Shown: positions 1 to 8,575 of the stretch, one piece after another | How positions within the stretch are numbered: position 1 is the stretch's first letter | Layout of the letters: each line of letters opens with the position of its first letter | DNA from: Legionella cherrii | Lineage (GTDB): Bacteria; Pseudomonadota; Gammaproteobacteria; Legionellales; Legionellaceae | Length of the DNA: 64,000 bases | Reading direction: 5' to 3' | Assembly: GCF_900635815.1 (NCBI RefSeq) | Contig: NZ_LR134173.1 | Coordinates: 3,442,001-3,506,000, forward strand | Notes under the pieces: generated by a model | What the model was told of the DNA's origin: nothing | What the model saw: the letters and a program-made list of their open reading frames with translations, nothing else | Database searches by the model: none | Program-made: the position numbers and the translations under genes

Positions 1-1532
1 TAAATCATTTAATCGAAGAACTGAGTACTCATGCCCCAAAACTTGCTGATTTATTAAACCATCTTACTCCATATCCTGAAGAGGCTACGGTACAAGAATG
101 GATACACTTATTTCAAAAACGTCTCAATAATATAGGCTTTCCCGGCGATTATACTCTTAACTCCGAAAGTTATCAGTGTCTTAATCGTTTTATCACGGTT
201 TTTGATGAGCTGAGACAATTTGCTTTGATTCGTCCCATTTTCACAAAATCGGAGGTACTTGAAGTAGTGCACCATCTTGTCGCAAACACTATTTTCCAAG
301 CACAAAAAACCAGTGCACCAATTCAAATTTGTGGTTTACTGGAGGCATCAGGATGTGAGTTCGACAGTTTATGGATCACGGGTTTAACGGATCAATGTTT
401 GCCGCAAAAGGTACATTTATCTGCTTTTATTCCGCCCCAGTTACAACGTGATTTATGTATGCCTCATAGCTTGCCAGCTCGCGAACTGCAATTTGCTCGT
501 CAGATTCTGCAACGATTTCAAAAAAGTGCTGATTCCATTGTATTTAGCTATGCACAGCTGCAGGCGGATACGCCCAATTTACCCTGTTCATTAATCACTG
601 ATTTACCTGCTTTTGAACGATTACCAACAGATTACCTTTCAAAAACAACACCTGATTTAATGTTTCTGGATGAGTGTTTTAATGTGCCTATACACCCCGA
701 TGAGCGCATTTATGGAGGCACAGCAATTCTTTCAAATCAAGCCAAATGTCCCTTCAAAGCATTCGCGGAACATAGACTCCGTGCAAAGGCATCCATACAA
801 ACAACTGATGGTTTGGACAATAAAAAAAGAGGACAAATAATTCATAAGGTAATGGAGTTGTTATGGCAAAAATTGGAAACTCAGCATAAGTTACTTCATT
901 TAGCACCTCAAATTTTGGAACAGTACATTGAAGAAGCCATTCATACTGCTTTAAGCCCACTTCAAAAACAGTTTTGCGAATTATTCTTCGATTCCATTCA
1001 AGACGTGGAGTACACTCGCTTGAAACGACTGGTGCAAACGTGTCTTGAATGGGAAAAACAACGCCCTCCTTTTGCCGTCGCCGCCCTGGAACAATCTTAT
1101 ACGATTCATTTAGCGGGTCTTGATTTTCAAGTCCGCGTCGATCGCTTGGATCAAGTAGAAGATAAAAAATGGGTTATTGATTATAAAAGCAGCCTTCCCG
1201 CCAGCAAACCATGGAATGAAGAACGGCCTAAAGAGTCGCAATTATTACTTTATGCGCTATTAGATGAACAGATTAATACCTTATTACTCCTGCAAGTGAA
1301 AGCTGGAAGAATAAACTCAATGGGACTTAGTGAAGAAAAACTAAGTATGAGTGGAATGACCCCTTTAAAAAAAGAAGAGACATGGGCTGGGTATCGGGAA
1401 GTTTGGCAAAGACAACTCACTGATTTAGTTAAAGAATTTCAAGAAGGTTATTGTGCACCGCAACCAGCTCATTTAACCATTTGCCAACATTGTGATTTTC
1501 AAAATTTATGTCGATTTCAAGTGGAAGAATAA
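1..1532 (+). CDS. AddB-like PD-(D/E)XK nuclease, 3' part
   Basis: The reading frame is open to the left edge of the window, so the 5' end and any helicase-like N-terminal part lie outside. The visible part ends in a RecB/AddB-type nuclease domain: RVDRLD followed by VIDYKSS gives the Asp...Asp-x-Lys active site of the PD-(D/E)XK fold. A Cys in CPFKAFAE and a C-terminal CQHCDFQNLC cluster match the four cysteines that hold a 4Fe-4S cluster around the nuclease of AddB. The family (often annotated 'probable DNA repair protein') is related to the AddB subunit of double-strand-break resection nucleases. The partner, probably an AddA/UvrD-type helicase, would be looked for upstream or downstream outside this window. 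The internal TTG at 225 is not the true start, because family sequence continues upstream of it. Confidence 0.8.
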   Translation, partial: NHLIEELSTHAPKLADLLNHLTPYPEEATVQEWIHLFQKRLNNIGFPGDYTLNSESYQCLNRFITVFDELRQFALIRPIFTKSEVLEVVHHLVANTIFQAQKTSAPIQICGLLEASGCEFDSLWITGLTDQCLPQKVHLSAFIPPQLQRDLCMPHSLPARELQFARQILQRFQKSADSIVFSYAQLQADTPNLPCSLITDLPAFERLPTDYLSKTTPDLMFLDECFNVPIHPDERIYGGTAILSNQAKCPFKAFAEHRLRAKASIQTTDGLDNKKRGQIIHKVMELLWQKLETQHKLLHLAPQILEQYIEEAIHTALSPLQKQFCELFFDSIQDVEYTRLKRLVQTCLEWEKQRPPFAVAALEQSYTIHLAGLDFQVRVDRLDQVEDKKWVIDYKSSLPASKPWNEERPKESQLLLYALLDEQINTLLLLQVKAGRINSMGLSEEKLSMSGMTPLKKEETWAGYREVWQRQLTDLVKEFQEGYCAPQPAHLTICQHCDFQNLCRFQVEE

Positions 1533-1536
1533 CCCT

Positions 1537-1785
1537 ACGTCATCCCCTGGCCATCACGTGAAGGAAAAAATTCCCCCCAATCCCTCACCCCTGCCCTCTC
1601 CAGCGATGTACCCTTTATTTTTTTACTCAAATTCCTTGCGCGGGCGAGGGGATTTTCAGTGCTCTCAGAATAGCATTGGATCAGAATCCCCTTACCCCTT
1701 AGGGCAGAGGGCCAGGGTGAGGGGGATTTGCACGCTATAGCACCGTGTTACGACAGCAGATCCCTCGCTGCGCTCGGATGACGTG
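1537..1785. repeat. Palindromic repeat of family B, interrupted by a family A element
   Basis: The left end at 1537-1545 (ACGTCATCC) and the right end at 1776-1784 (GGATGACGT) are perfect inverted repeats and equal the ends of the intact element at 59805-59891. After about 1564 the similarity stops and a C/G-rich family A element follows; the right half of family B resumes at about 1740 with the CACCGTGTTAC-like segment. This reads as one repeat inserted into another. It fills most of the gap between the nuclease and the next gene. Confidence 0.6.
1566..1732. repeat. Family A C/G-rich inverted-repeat element
   Basis: The element begins with an AATCCCTCACCCCTGCCCTC-like arm near 1579 and ends with the imperfect complement GGGCAGAGGGCCAGGGTGAG near 1702-1721. 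It resembles the CCCTCACCC...GGGTGAGGG intergenic palindromes found in many proteobacteria. An open frame across it (1492-1740) has no start signal or protein-like composition and is not a gene. Confidence 0.6.
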
Positions 1786-1819
1786 TAGTAGTCTAGCCAA
1801 GATAATCGACACGGAAACA

Positions 1820-1838
1820 GCCCTTAAAAAATAAGGGC
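1820..1838. terminator. Short hairpin GCCCTTA-N5-TAAGGGC
   Basis: A perfect 7-bp stem with an A5 loop lies between the repeat element and the next gene. It could end transcription coming from the left, but no clear T tract follows on the plus strand. Confidence 0.3.
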
Positions 1839-1843
1839 ACTTA

Positions 1844-1871
1844 TTGATGTCGAACTCAGGTTAATTATGAT
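1844..1871 (+). promoter_or_regulatory. Possible sigma-70 promoter for the gene at 1950
   Basis: TTGATG (1844-1849) and TATGAT (1866-1871) are separated by 16 bp, about 80 bp upstream of the start codon. The match is by eye only. Confidence 0.3.
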
Positions 1872-1949
1872 ATAAGACACTAAGACCATTCAACTCAATT
1901 GAAATGGTTAAACCATGGTTTCCCGACAATAATAATAAAGAGACGAATC

Positions 1950-2570
1950 ATGCCAGTTAATCATAGTAAATTTGAACCACGTTTAAACACCTGTGACCAA
2001 GAGTTACAAGCTCTATTTAATGATGCTGAAATTAGTAAAAAAATGCAGCAAAAAATAGACGCCGTAAAAAATTATTATAACCTTTCTTATACCAAAGCAA
2101 TTTCGCCCCAAAAAGTCGAAGCGATTGTAAGCAGTTATGAAACCTTTATACAACAATTAGATCAGGTAAAAAAAGGGAATCTGACCCCAAAAAAGGCATT
2201 AGAGACAGTGGCAAGTGCCTGTGAATCAAGAAAAATTGGTGTTTTATTTCATAATCTCGCCAAAGCATGTGAGTTAATGTTCTATGCAGCAACCGCATTT
2301 TCCTTGTACGCAGGAATTTTTGGGATCGCACTTCCGGTGCTGATTGTCCAACCTGTTTTAGGGGTTGCAGTAGGAATAACCATTGTTGGAGGTATGCTTG
2401 CAGCGGCATACAAAGCATTATCGTGCTTTTCCGAATTTAGATCATTTAGCCGCCATGATGCTGAATATACCAATGAGTCAGGTTTAATTCGTTTCTTTAA
2501 ACCAGAACCACAAATAGATAAACTTAATCCAATTGCAGTGAATGATGATTTAGAACTTTCTTGTTGCTAA
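1950..2570 (+). CDS. Orphan membrane-associated protein
   Basis: I do not recognise this 206-residue protein. The ATG at 1950 is preceded by an AAAGAGACG ribosome-binding site and is preferred over an upstream in-frame TTG at 1899. The first half is charged and predicted helical. Residues about 109-155 hold one or two hydrophobic, Gly/Ala-rich segments that look like a membrane hairpin, followed by a polar tail ending in LSCC. This layout (soluble N-terminal helical part, paired hydrophobic segments, short tail) occurs in Legionella-restricted proteins, some of them Dot/Icm substrates, but no catalytic motif is visible. It is a single gene with its own probable promoter and a hairpin after it. 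Confidence 0.6.
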   Translation: MPVNHSKFEPRLNTCDQELQALFNDAEISKKMQQKIDAVKNYYNLSYTKAISPQKVEAIVSSYETFIQQLDQVKKGNLTPKKALETVASACESRKIGVLFHNLAKACELMFYAATAFSLYAGIFGIALPVLIVQPVLGVAVGITIVGGMLAAAYKALSCFSEFRSFSRHDAEYTNESGLIRFFKPEPQIDKLNPIAVNDDLELSCC

Positions 2571-2599
2571 TCATGTTCTAGCCTAGGTACAGTATGTAC

Positions 2600-2625
2600 C
2601 CCGGATTAACTTAGGAGAATCCGGG
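2600..2625 (+). terminator. Hairpin after the orphan gene
   Basis: CCCGGATT (2600-2607) pairs perfectly with AATCCGGG (2618-2625) across a 10-base loop, 30 bases after the stop codon. No strong T tract follows. Confidence 0.4.
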
Positions 2626-2757
2626 CTACAAAACCTTTCAAAATATCATTCCATTGTTACAATTCTGAATCCATAGGCTCTAAGTATTAAGTCATTACAA
2701 TTGCGAAATTTAAGTAGATGTTTAATAATGACAAAACCACTGGACTAGGGAGTGAAC

Positions 2758-3477
2758 ATGTCACTCAAACGAACTAAAACACGAATTCTCTGCTTTGGCT
2801 TAATCACCTGTTTACTGAGTAGTTGTTTTCATCCGCCTTATAATAATTTTAAACCCGTACATCCCATGCCCAAAAGAGTGGTTACCGGAGCAGTTGTGGG
2901 AACTGCCGTAGGTGCAGCGGCAACTGGACATGTGGCTGGCGCACTGGCAGGCACTGTTGTCGGTGGTACTGTGGGTGCCATTGTAGGCCTTAATAAAGCC
3001 AGTCGACGCAGTATCATTAAAGAATTAAACAAAGAAAACATTGAATACGTACAGTACGGCGATACGATGACCTTAATCGTACCTGTTGATAAATACTTTA
3101 TGTTTGAAAGCCCCCGCCTTAATGAAATTTGTTATCCCGGTTTGGAAAATATTATCAGGTTATTGAAGTTTTACCCATTGAGTCCTGTTTATGTTGCGGG
3201 ATTCACAGATAATGTAGGTTCAGATCACCATAAAAAATTATTGTCCCAAGCACAGGCTGAAACGATGATGACCTTTTTATGGGCTAATAATATTCCAGCT
3301 CAACTTCTTAAAGCAGAAGGTTATGGCGATAAAAATGATGTAGGTGATAATAAGTTGATTCATGGCAGCGCATTTAATCGACGCATTGAGATTCAATGGT
3401 TCAATAGTTATGGTACTAAGACTTGTGCAAACTGCCCAGCTCCAGTACCATCACCTGTAGTTTATGCAACCAAGTAA
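2758..3477 (+). CDS. OmpA-family lipoprotein with glycine-zipper region
   Basis: A lipoprotein signal peptide ends in the lipobox LSSC, with the modified Cys at about residue 23, so the protein should sit in the outer or inner membrane facing the periplasm. Residues about 43-80 are a glycine-zipper stretch of GxxxG-spaced small residues. The C-terminal part is an OmpA-like peptidoglycan-binding domain (AGFTDNVGS near the middle, NRRIEI near the end). The ATG at 2758 is chosen because AGGGAG lies 6 bases upstream; the GTG at 2752 abuts that site. The layout resembles envelope-anchoring lipoproteins of the IcmN/DotK and Pal type, but it is not in a dot/icm locus and I do not assign it there. 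The permease gene follows after 10 bases. Confidence 0.8.
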   Translation: MSLKRTKTRILCFGLITCLLSSCFHPPYNNFKPVHPMPKRVVTGAVVGTAVGAAATGHVAGALAGTVVGGTVGAIVGLNKASRRSIIKELNKENIEYVQYGDTMTLIVPVDKYFMFESPRLNEICYPGLENIIRLLKFYPLSPVYVAGFTDNVGSDHHKKLLSQAQAETMMTFLWANNIPAQLLKAEGYGDKNDVGDNKLIHGSAFNRRIEIQWFNSYGTKTCANCPAPVPSPVVYATK

Positions 3478-3487
3478 GGCAAAATTA

Positions 3488-4674
3488 ATGCGTTCAAGAT
3501 TTATCGGTGGAATTCTTTTAATCGTTGGTACTTCAATCGGCGGGGGATGCTTGCCCTGCCTGTTGCCAATGCAGCTACTGGGTTTTGGCAATCTTCAATT
3601 GTTTTATTTCTATGCTGGGTATTCATGACTTTAGGGGCATTTTTTATTCTTGAAGCAAATCTTTATTTACCTAGAGGCAAGCATATGGTTTCTATGGCTC
3701 AAGCTACTTTAGGTAATTATGGTTTGCTTGCTGCCTGGGTAAGCTATCTTTTTTTGCTTTATACCCTCCTGTCTGCCTATATTTCTGGCGGAGCAGATGT
3801 CTTAAATAGCCTTCTTTTTAAAATGGGCTTGCATTTGACTGATTGGCAGGCAAGTTTAGTCTTTACGCTTATTTTTGGTATGGTTGTGTATGGCGGGATT
3901 CGGTATGTCGATTATGTCAATCGAGGACTGATGTTTGGGAAATTAGCGGTTTATTTTTTGTTAGTAGTCCTTATCGCTCCGCATATAGAAATGCAACATT
4001 TGCATCATGGCGATATGCGATATATTGGCAGCGCGATTATGATTTTAATTACCTCTTTTGGATTTGCCATCATTGTACCCAATCTAAGAGACTATTTTGA
4101 TGATGATGTGAAAAAGCTGAAAAAAGTTATTTTTATTGGCTCGTTAATTCCTTTATTCTGTTATTTAGCTTGGGATGCTGTGATTATGGGTGCCCTTCCT
4201 TCTGAAGGAAGTCAAAACCTTGAGAGCCTCATGCATAATCCGCACACCACCAGCGCGTTGGCAAGCATGCTCTCCAATAAAGTACAAAATACAACAATTA
4301 GTGCTCTATTTAATTTCTTCACGTCCATTTGTATGCTCACTGCATTCCTGGGTGTTTCATTATGCTTATACAGTTTTCTTGCTGATGGATTAAAACTACG
4401 CGAGCGAGGAGGCCATGGTCTTGGGTTGTTTTTACTTACTTTTGCCCCCCCTCTACTTATCGTCGTTTATTATCCAGGTGCATACATCCATGCTTTAGGC
4501 TACGCAGGTATCTTTTGTATCATTCTGCTACTACTTTTACCTGCGCTAATGTGTTATTTTGGCAGAAGAAAACATCACTCTGTTTTTATAGTTCCCGGCG
4601 GCAAATGGACTCAAGTCGCTGTCATTGCTGTTTCGGTCGGACTATTAATACATGAATTTTGGAATTTGATGTAG
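3488..4674 (+). pseudogene. TyrP/Mtr-type aromatic amino-acid permease, frameshifted near the start
   Basis: This is a paralogue of the intact permease at 4911 (HAAAP family, about 11 membrane segments, proton-coupled tyrosine or tryptophan uptake). The ATG at 3488 has an upstream AAGG site and encodes an N-terminus matching the intact copy up to GTSIGGG. At about 3542-3547 the run CGGGGGATG is one base short, so this frame ends at a TGA near 3625. The rest of the protein continues in another frame from 3547 (MLALPVA...) to 4674 without further damage. Initiation at the internal ATG 3547 would lack half of the first membrane helix, which carries the substrate-binding GTSIGGGMLALP motif. It is a recent pseudogene, a phase-variable G tract, or a sequencing error. 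Confidence 0.75.
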
Positions 4675-4691
4675 GTACCCTTAAGGAAGCG

Positions 4692-4806
4692 CCCTCATCC
4701 GCCCTGACGGGCACCTTCTCCCTAGGAGGGAGAAGGTATATTTTCTTAACTCAGGAGAGAATCCCCTCTCCCACTTGTGGGAAAGGGGTTAGGGTTGAGG
4801 GGAAAT
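4692..4806. repeat. Composite family A intergenic repeat
   Basis: Two hairpin modules lie back to back: CCTTCTCCCT/AGGGAGAAGG in the left half and CCCCTCTCCC/GGGAAAGGGG in the right half, ending in GAGGGGAAATTT. The same modules recur singly at 45565 (left type) and 55266 (right type). It lies between the two tyrP copies and may also act as a terminator. Confidence 0.65.
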
Positions 4807-4910
4807 TTCGTACATCAACTCTAAATGTCAAAGGCCATGATACGATTGACTTAAAATGAATAACAAAGTATCATATTGAATTATTTTTACACTATTTTGG
4901 ATTATATCTT

Positions 4911-6101
4911 ATGATCAATTCAAAACTAATAGGTGGGATATTACTGATAGTAGGAACTTCAATAGGTGGAGGAATGCTTGCCTTGCCTGTCTCTACAGCG
5001 GAAGTAGGCTTTAGCAATTCAATTTTCTTCCTATTTTTTTGCTGGCTGATCATGACTGCAGGAGCATTATTAATGCTAGAGGTCAATTTACGTCTCCCAG
5101 CAGGCAGTAATATGATTTCGATGGCAAAATCCACGTTAGGTTTACCAGGACAAATTATTGCTTGGATCACTTATTTGTTTTTACTATACACCCTCCTCTC
5201 AGCTTATATTTCAGGGGGTAGCGACGTATTCAATAGCTTATTGCATAAAATGAATATTGATTTACCCAACAGTATCACTGCAATCTTGTTTACCCTTTTA
5301 TTCAGCTTGATTGTGTATAAAGGAATACGCTCTGTAGATTATGTTAATCGTGGTTTAATGTTTGGGAAATTAGGGATTTACATTTTATTAGTCGCAATTA
5401 TTAGCCCCCATGCATCAACACTGGGTTTAACTGATGGTTCTGCACGCGCTTTTACAGGCACTTTAATGATTTTAATCACTTCATTCGGTTATGCATCAAT
5501 AATACCCAGCTTACGAGACTATTTTGGCGATGATATAAGAAACCTGAGACGAGTTATTTTATTAGGTTCGCTTATCCCTCTTGCTTGCTACATTGTATGG
5601 GATGCGGTAATTATGGGTGTTGTCTCTCGTGAAGGAGAAAATGGACTGCTTGCACTCATGAATTCAGACCATGCTACCAGTGGATTAACCGAGGCGTTAA
5701 GCCAAGCCGTTCAAAATCAATGGATTAGCGGATTCTTTGGCTTTTTCACTTCCATATGTATGCTCACTGCTTTTTTAGGGGTTTCATTAGGATTATTTGA
5801 TTTTCTGGCAGATGGATTAAAACTGCAGAAATCGGGTAATCAAGGAAAATATATTTTAGTCTTGACTTTTCTTCCTCCGCTAGCCGTAGTTTTACTCAAT
5901 CCGGGGATTTATCTGCATGCATTAAGCTATGCCGGCATATGTTGTGTTATTTTATTGTTATTATTGCCTGCGATCATGGCTTGGCGAGGGCGCCGCACCT
6001 TAGTCACAACTGAAAGTCACTTGGTTCCTGGAGGTAATTCCAGTCTCGCATTAATTGGTTGTATTGCTACTGGTTTACTCATCATCGCGATCATGTATTA
6101 A
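4911..6101 (+). CDS. tyrP: TyrP-type aromatic amino-acid permease
   Basis: This 396-residue HAAAP-family inner-membrane symporter has about 11 hydrophobic segments. The family signature GTSIGGGMLALP is in the first helix and a conserved LRDYFGDD loop follows the middle helices. The family imports tyrosine or tryptophan with protons. It is 60-70 percent alike by eye to the frameshifted copy upstream, so the pair is a tandem duplication. Legionella depends on imported amino acids, which fits duplicated permeases. Which aromatic residue is transported cannot be told from sequence. Confidence 0.85.
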   Translation: MINSKLIGGILLIVGTSIGGGMLALPVSTAEVGFSNSIFFLFFCWLIMTAGALLMLEVNLRLPAGSNMISMAKSTLGLPGQIIAWITYLFLLYTLLSAYISGGSDVFNSLLHKMNIDLPNSITAILFTLLFSLIVYKGIRSVDYVNRGLMFGKLGIYILLVAIISPHASTLGLTDGSARAFTGTLMILITSFGYASIIPSLRDYFGDDIRNLRRVILLGSLIPLACYIVWDAVIMGVVSREGENGLLALMNSDHATSGLTEALSQAVQNQWISGFFGFFTSICMLTAFLGVSLGLFDFLADGLKLQKSGNQGKYILVLTFLPPLAVVLLNPGIYLHALSYAGICCVILLLLLPAIMAWRGRRTLVTTESHLVPGGNSSLALIGCIATGLLIIAIMY

Positions 6102-6156
6102 GCCAATAAAAATCGTGATGCCTGGATACTGCAGCACTGCCATTAAGATATCCCTT

Positions 6157-6186
6157 TGAGCCGCAGAAGGTGTTAATTGCGGCTCA
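6157..6186 (+). terminator. Hairpin after tyrP
   Basis: TGAGCCGCA (6157-6165) and TGCGGCTCA (6178-6186) form a perfect 9-bp stem 56 bases after the tyrP stop. Confidence 0.5.
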
Positions 6187-6305
6187 TATACCCTCCCTAT
6201 CCTATCTTCTTTTCTCTTGAGTGGAATAAGTATTTTTTCAAGTTATCTCATACGGGCTATAATTTAAATGAACAACTTGTTCAATATGCATACAAGGAGG
6301 TTATT

Positions 6306-6485
6306 ATGTTATATTGGGCCCTCATATTTTTTATCATTGCAATCATTGCTGCAGCATTTGGATTTGGTGGAATTGCAGTTGCAGCTGCAGGAATTGCAAA
6401 AATTTTATTCTTCTTATTTCTTGTTATCTTTGTCGTATTTCTTGTAATGGGGCTACTTGCTCGACGCCCGCCACCCCCATTATAA
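6306..6485 (+). CDS. DUF1328 small membrane protein
   Basis: This 59-residue, almost wholly hydrophobic peptide has two membrane segments joined by a GFGGIA turn and a short Arg/Pro tail. This is the DUF1328/UPF0391 (YtjA-like) pattern. The start is fixed by a strong AAGGAGG site at 6294-6300; an in-frame extension to 6177 lacks any such site. Family members are often induced in stationary phase or under osmotic stress, but the molecular role is unknown. It stands alone between tyrP and the cyanophycin operon. Confidence 0.8.
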   Translation: MLYWALIFFIIAIIAAAFGFGGIAVAAAGIAKILFFLFLVIFVVFLVMGLLARRPPPPL

Positions 6486-6515
6486 AATAAGACAACAAAC
6501 AAGTAATGAGATTTA

Positions 6516-6552
6516 CTATCATCCCGATTGCAACGAGGGAGCTTCCCTCGTT
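6516..6552. repeat. Left-half family B repeat with perfect hairpin
   Basis: ATCATCCCGATTGCAACGAG resembles the left end of the family B elements. AACGAGGGA (6532-6540) and TCCCTCGTT (6544-6552) form a 9-bp hairpin. Beyond it, up to 6784, I see only weak open frames without ribosome-binding sites and no recognisable gene. Confidence 0.45.
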
Positions 6553-6784
6553 CATCACGACCCCATTGGATTATCTATTCAGTGGACCTACTTGTATCGA
6601 TATGGATTTGAGCACCAAATGCGCGAACATGCTGTTGATGAAACGTGGCATTCATCAGTATGTGAGGCTTCCTGAGCGTCCTCTTCGCACAAGAGATGCC
6701 AAATACTTGTTCGGTACATGGAACGTAAACAGGTACCCAAAGATACCTCGGAATGTCAAAGAGTTTTATTTCATTGCTTCCAAA

Positions 6785-7696
6785 TTAATCAAATAATTTA
6801 ATTTGCATTGCTTGAGAGGAACTTTGCCAAGCTCTTTTCATGATTTCTGTATTAAAAGAAATTCCAAAATCACCATTTCGATTCAGGGCAATGACTCCCA
6901 TTTCGCCATTTAACAGCTTATTGCGTTCATGAATCACATGATCGCACGCCTCTTGTAAAGGCATATCAAATTCCATCATCATAGAAATCGTATGAGCAAC
7001 CACGCCCCGAATTAAATATTCACCTTCCCCTGTTCCAGATACCGCGCAGGTTGCATTATTGGCATAACATCCAGCGCCAATCACGCAACTGTCACCAATT
7101 CTCCCTGGAAGGCAATTGCTGATTCCACCTGTTGAAGTTGCTGCTGCAAGATTTCCTTGTACATCTAAAGCCACAGCACCCACGGTTCCTTTCATTTTCT
7201 TGTTCTGAATTTCTTCCATGGTTTCTATTTTATTGAGATTTTGATACGCCTCATACTGATTTGGGGTTATAAAATAAGACTCTTCTTCAAGTTCCAGACC
7301 ATATTTTTTTGCTATTTCCAAAGCGCCATATCCTGAAAGAAAGACATGTCTTGTTTTCTCCATCACCAACCTTGCCAAACGAATTGGATTTTTTACGGTG
7401 CGAACCATAGACACAGCCCCGGCTTGTAAATCCTTACCACTCATAATCGAAGCATCCATTTCCACTTCACCCCGAGAATTTAATGCGGAACCTTTTCCTG
7501 CATTAAATAGTGGATTATCCTCCAGGATTCGAACTGCCTCTTGCACTGCATCTAAAGCGGAGCCACCTTTATCGAGTACTAAATAACCCATTTCGACCGC
7601 TTTAGCCAAACCCTGTTTAAATTCCTTTTGATGTTCTTGTAAAAAGGAATAGTTTTCACTAGCACCACCGTGTACTGCGATTGCAATTTTTTTCAT
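6785..7696 (-). CDS. iaaA: Isoaspartyl peptidase / L-asparaginase (Ntn hydrolase)
   Basis: This is a plant-type asparaginase of the N-terminal nucleophile family. The precursor cleaves itself before the Thr of GTVGAVALD (about residue 171), which becomes the nucleophile of the beta subunit; the TSTGG motif follows. It hydrolyses beta-aspartyl dipeptides and L-asparagine in the cytoplasm. It is the last gene of the cyanophycin operon, 12 bases after cyanophycinase, so its likely job is to split the beta-Asp-Arg released by that enzyme into aspartate and arginine. The ATG at 7696 is preferred over the adjacent GTG at 7699 because of spacing to GGA. Confidence 0.9.
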   Translation of the reverse strand: MKKIAIAVHGGASENYSFLQEHQKEFKQGLAKAVEMGYLVLDKGGSALDAVQEAVRILEDNPLFNAGKGSALNSRGEVEMDASIMSGKDLQAGAVSMVRTVKNPIRLARLVMEKTRHVFLSGYGALEIAKKYGLELEEESYFITPNQYEAYQNLNKIETMEEIQNKKMKGTVGAVALDVQGNLAAATSTGGISNCLPGRIGDSCVIGAGCYANNATCAVSGTGEGEYLIRGVVAHTISMMMEFDMPLQEACDHVIHERNKLLNGEMGVIALNRNGDFGISFNTEIMKRAWQSSSQAMQIKLFD

Positions 7697-7708
7697 CACG
7701 TTATTCCA

Positions 7709-8575
7709 TCATTTAGATTGTTTATTGATAGGGATTGCAGGGTTCGCTAGAGTTCTATCCGCAATTGAAAATTGACAGCCTTTTACCAAAAGGTGAACAA
7801 TTAAATTTTCAACGAATACGGGCTCCCCCTCTTCAACATCAGTGATATTCGTTTGATCAATATTCCTGCCGTCAATAATAACTACCATACCTGATCCATA
7901 ACACTCGGCCTCAGATCCATTGCGAATGACAAGAGCAGTATCCTCGCCTAAACCAATACCCAATTGTTCTGGGTTCATAATAATTGCGTGTGCAAGACGA
8001 CTAAATCGTCCTCTTTTGATGAAATGAGTATCAATAATACAAGACAGTAAAATTCCTAATCCGGAGGAAGTTAACAAGTTTCGATACCTTAAAGCTTCGG
8101 ATAAACCGCCGCCAGTAATCATCACTGTACCCATAACCATGGCTCCAGCGCTGGTTCCAGCAATAATAAAATCACTGTCTTTCAAATATCGCTCTTTAAT
8201 AATATCAACAATAGGAGTGCCCCCTAATATTGTTGATAAACGAAATTGATCTCCTCCTGTAAAAAAAATAGCGCCAGCATCTGCTGCTCTTTTTAAATAT
8301 TCGTTAGTGCGCGCTTCGCTTCTTTTTTTTATAGGAAGAAATCCTATGTTGTTGTAGCCCATATTATGAAAAACTTTTTGATAAATTTTTTTTACTTCAT
8401 CCTGAATTTCCGAACCTGTGGTAATAATTTCTATTTTCTTATTCGATGGAGGCAATAATTCACTCAAAATTTCATAGCGAGTAAATTCTCTTTTTTGCTC
8501 CGAAATATCCATTGGTTCATCGTGCCCTTTATCCTCGGCACCACCGATAATCAATAACTTAGCTTTGGGTGTCAT
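7709..8575 (-). CDS. cphB: Cyanophycinase
   Basis: This serine peptidase of family S51 cuts the cyanophycin polymer to beta-Asp-Arg dipeptides. The nucleophile elbow GTSAGA holds the catalytic Ser (about residue 142), with the conserved FTGGDQ upstream. The protein has 288 residues and no signal peptide, as expected for an intracellular cyanophycinase. The ATG at 8575 follows GAGG at six bases; an ATG at 8587 is less well placed. It overlaps the end of cphA by 17 bases, indicating translational coupling. Confidence 0.92.
   Translation of the reverse strand: MTPKAKLLIIGGAEDKGHDEPMDISEQKREFTRYEILSELLPPSNKKIEIITTGSEIQDEVKKIYQKVFHNMGYNNIGFLPIKKRSEARTNEYLKRAADAGAIFFTGGDQFRLSTILGGTPIVDIIKERYLKDSDFIIAGTSAGAMVMGTVMITGGGLSEALRYRNLLTSSGLGILLSCIIDTHFIKRGRFSRLAHAIIMNPEQLGIGLGEDTALVIRNGSEAECYGSGMVVIIDGRNIDQTNITDVEEGEPVFVENLIVHLLVKGCQFSIADRTLANPAIPINKQSK

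Noticed and set aside
108..326. 72-codon minus-strand open frame
   Set aside because: Antisense to the nuclease gene, which has clear domain motifs; no ribosome-binding site.
1492..1740. 82-codon plus-strand frame after the nuclease
   Set aside because: Runs through repeat elements and has Pro/Arg-rich composition typical of translated C/G hairpins.
4659..4859. 66-codon frame after the first tyrP
   Set aside because: Translation of the family A repeat.
6457..6796. Two small plus-strand frames between DUF1328 and iaaA
   Set aside because: No ribosome-binding sites, no family recognised, start inside a repeat; could be remnants but cannot be supported.
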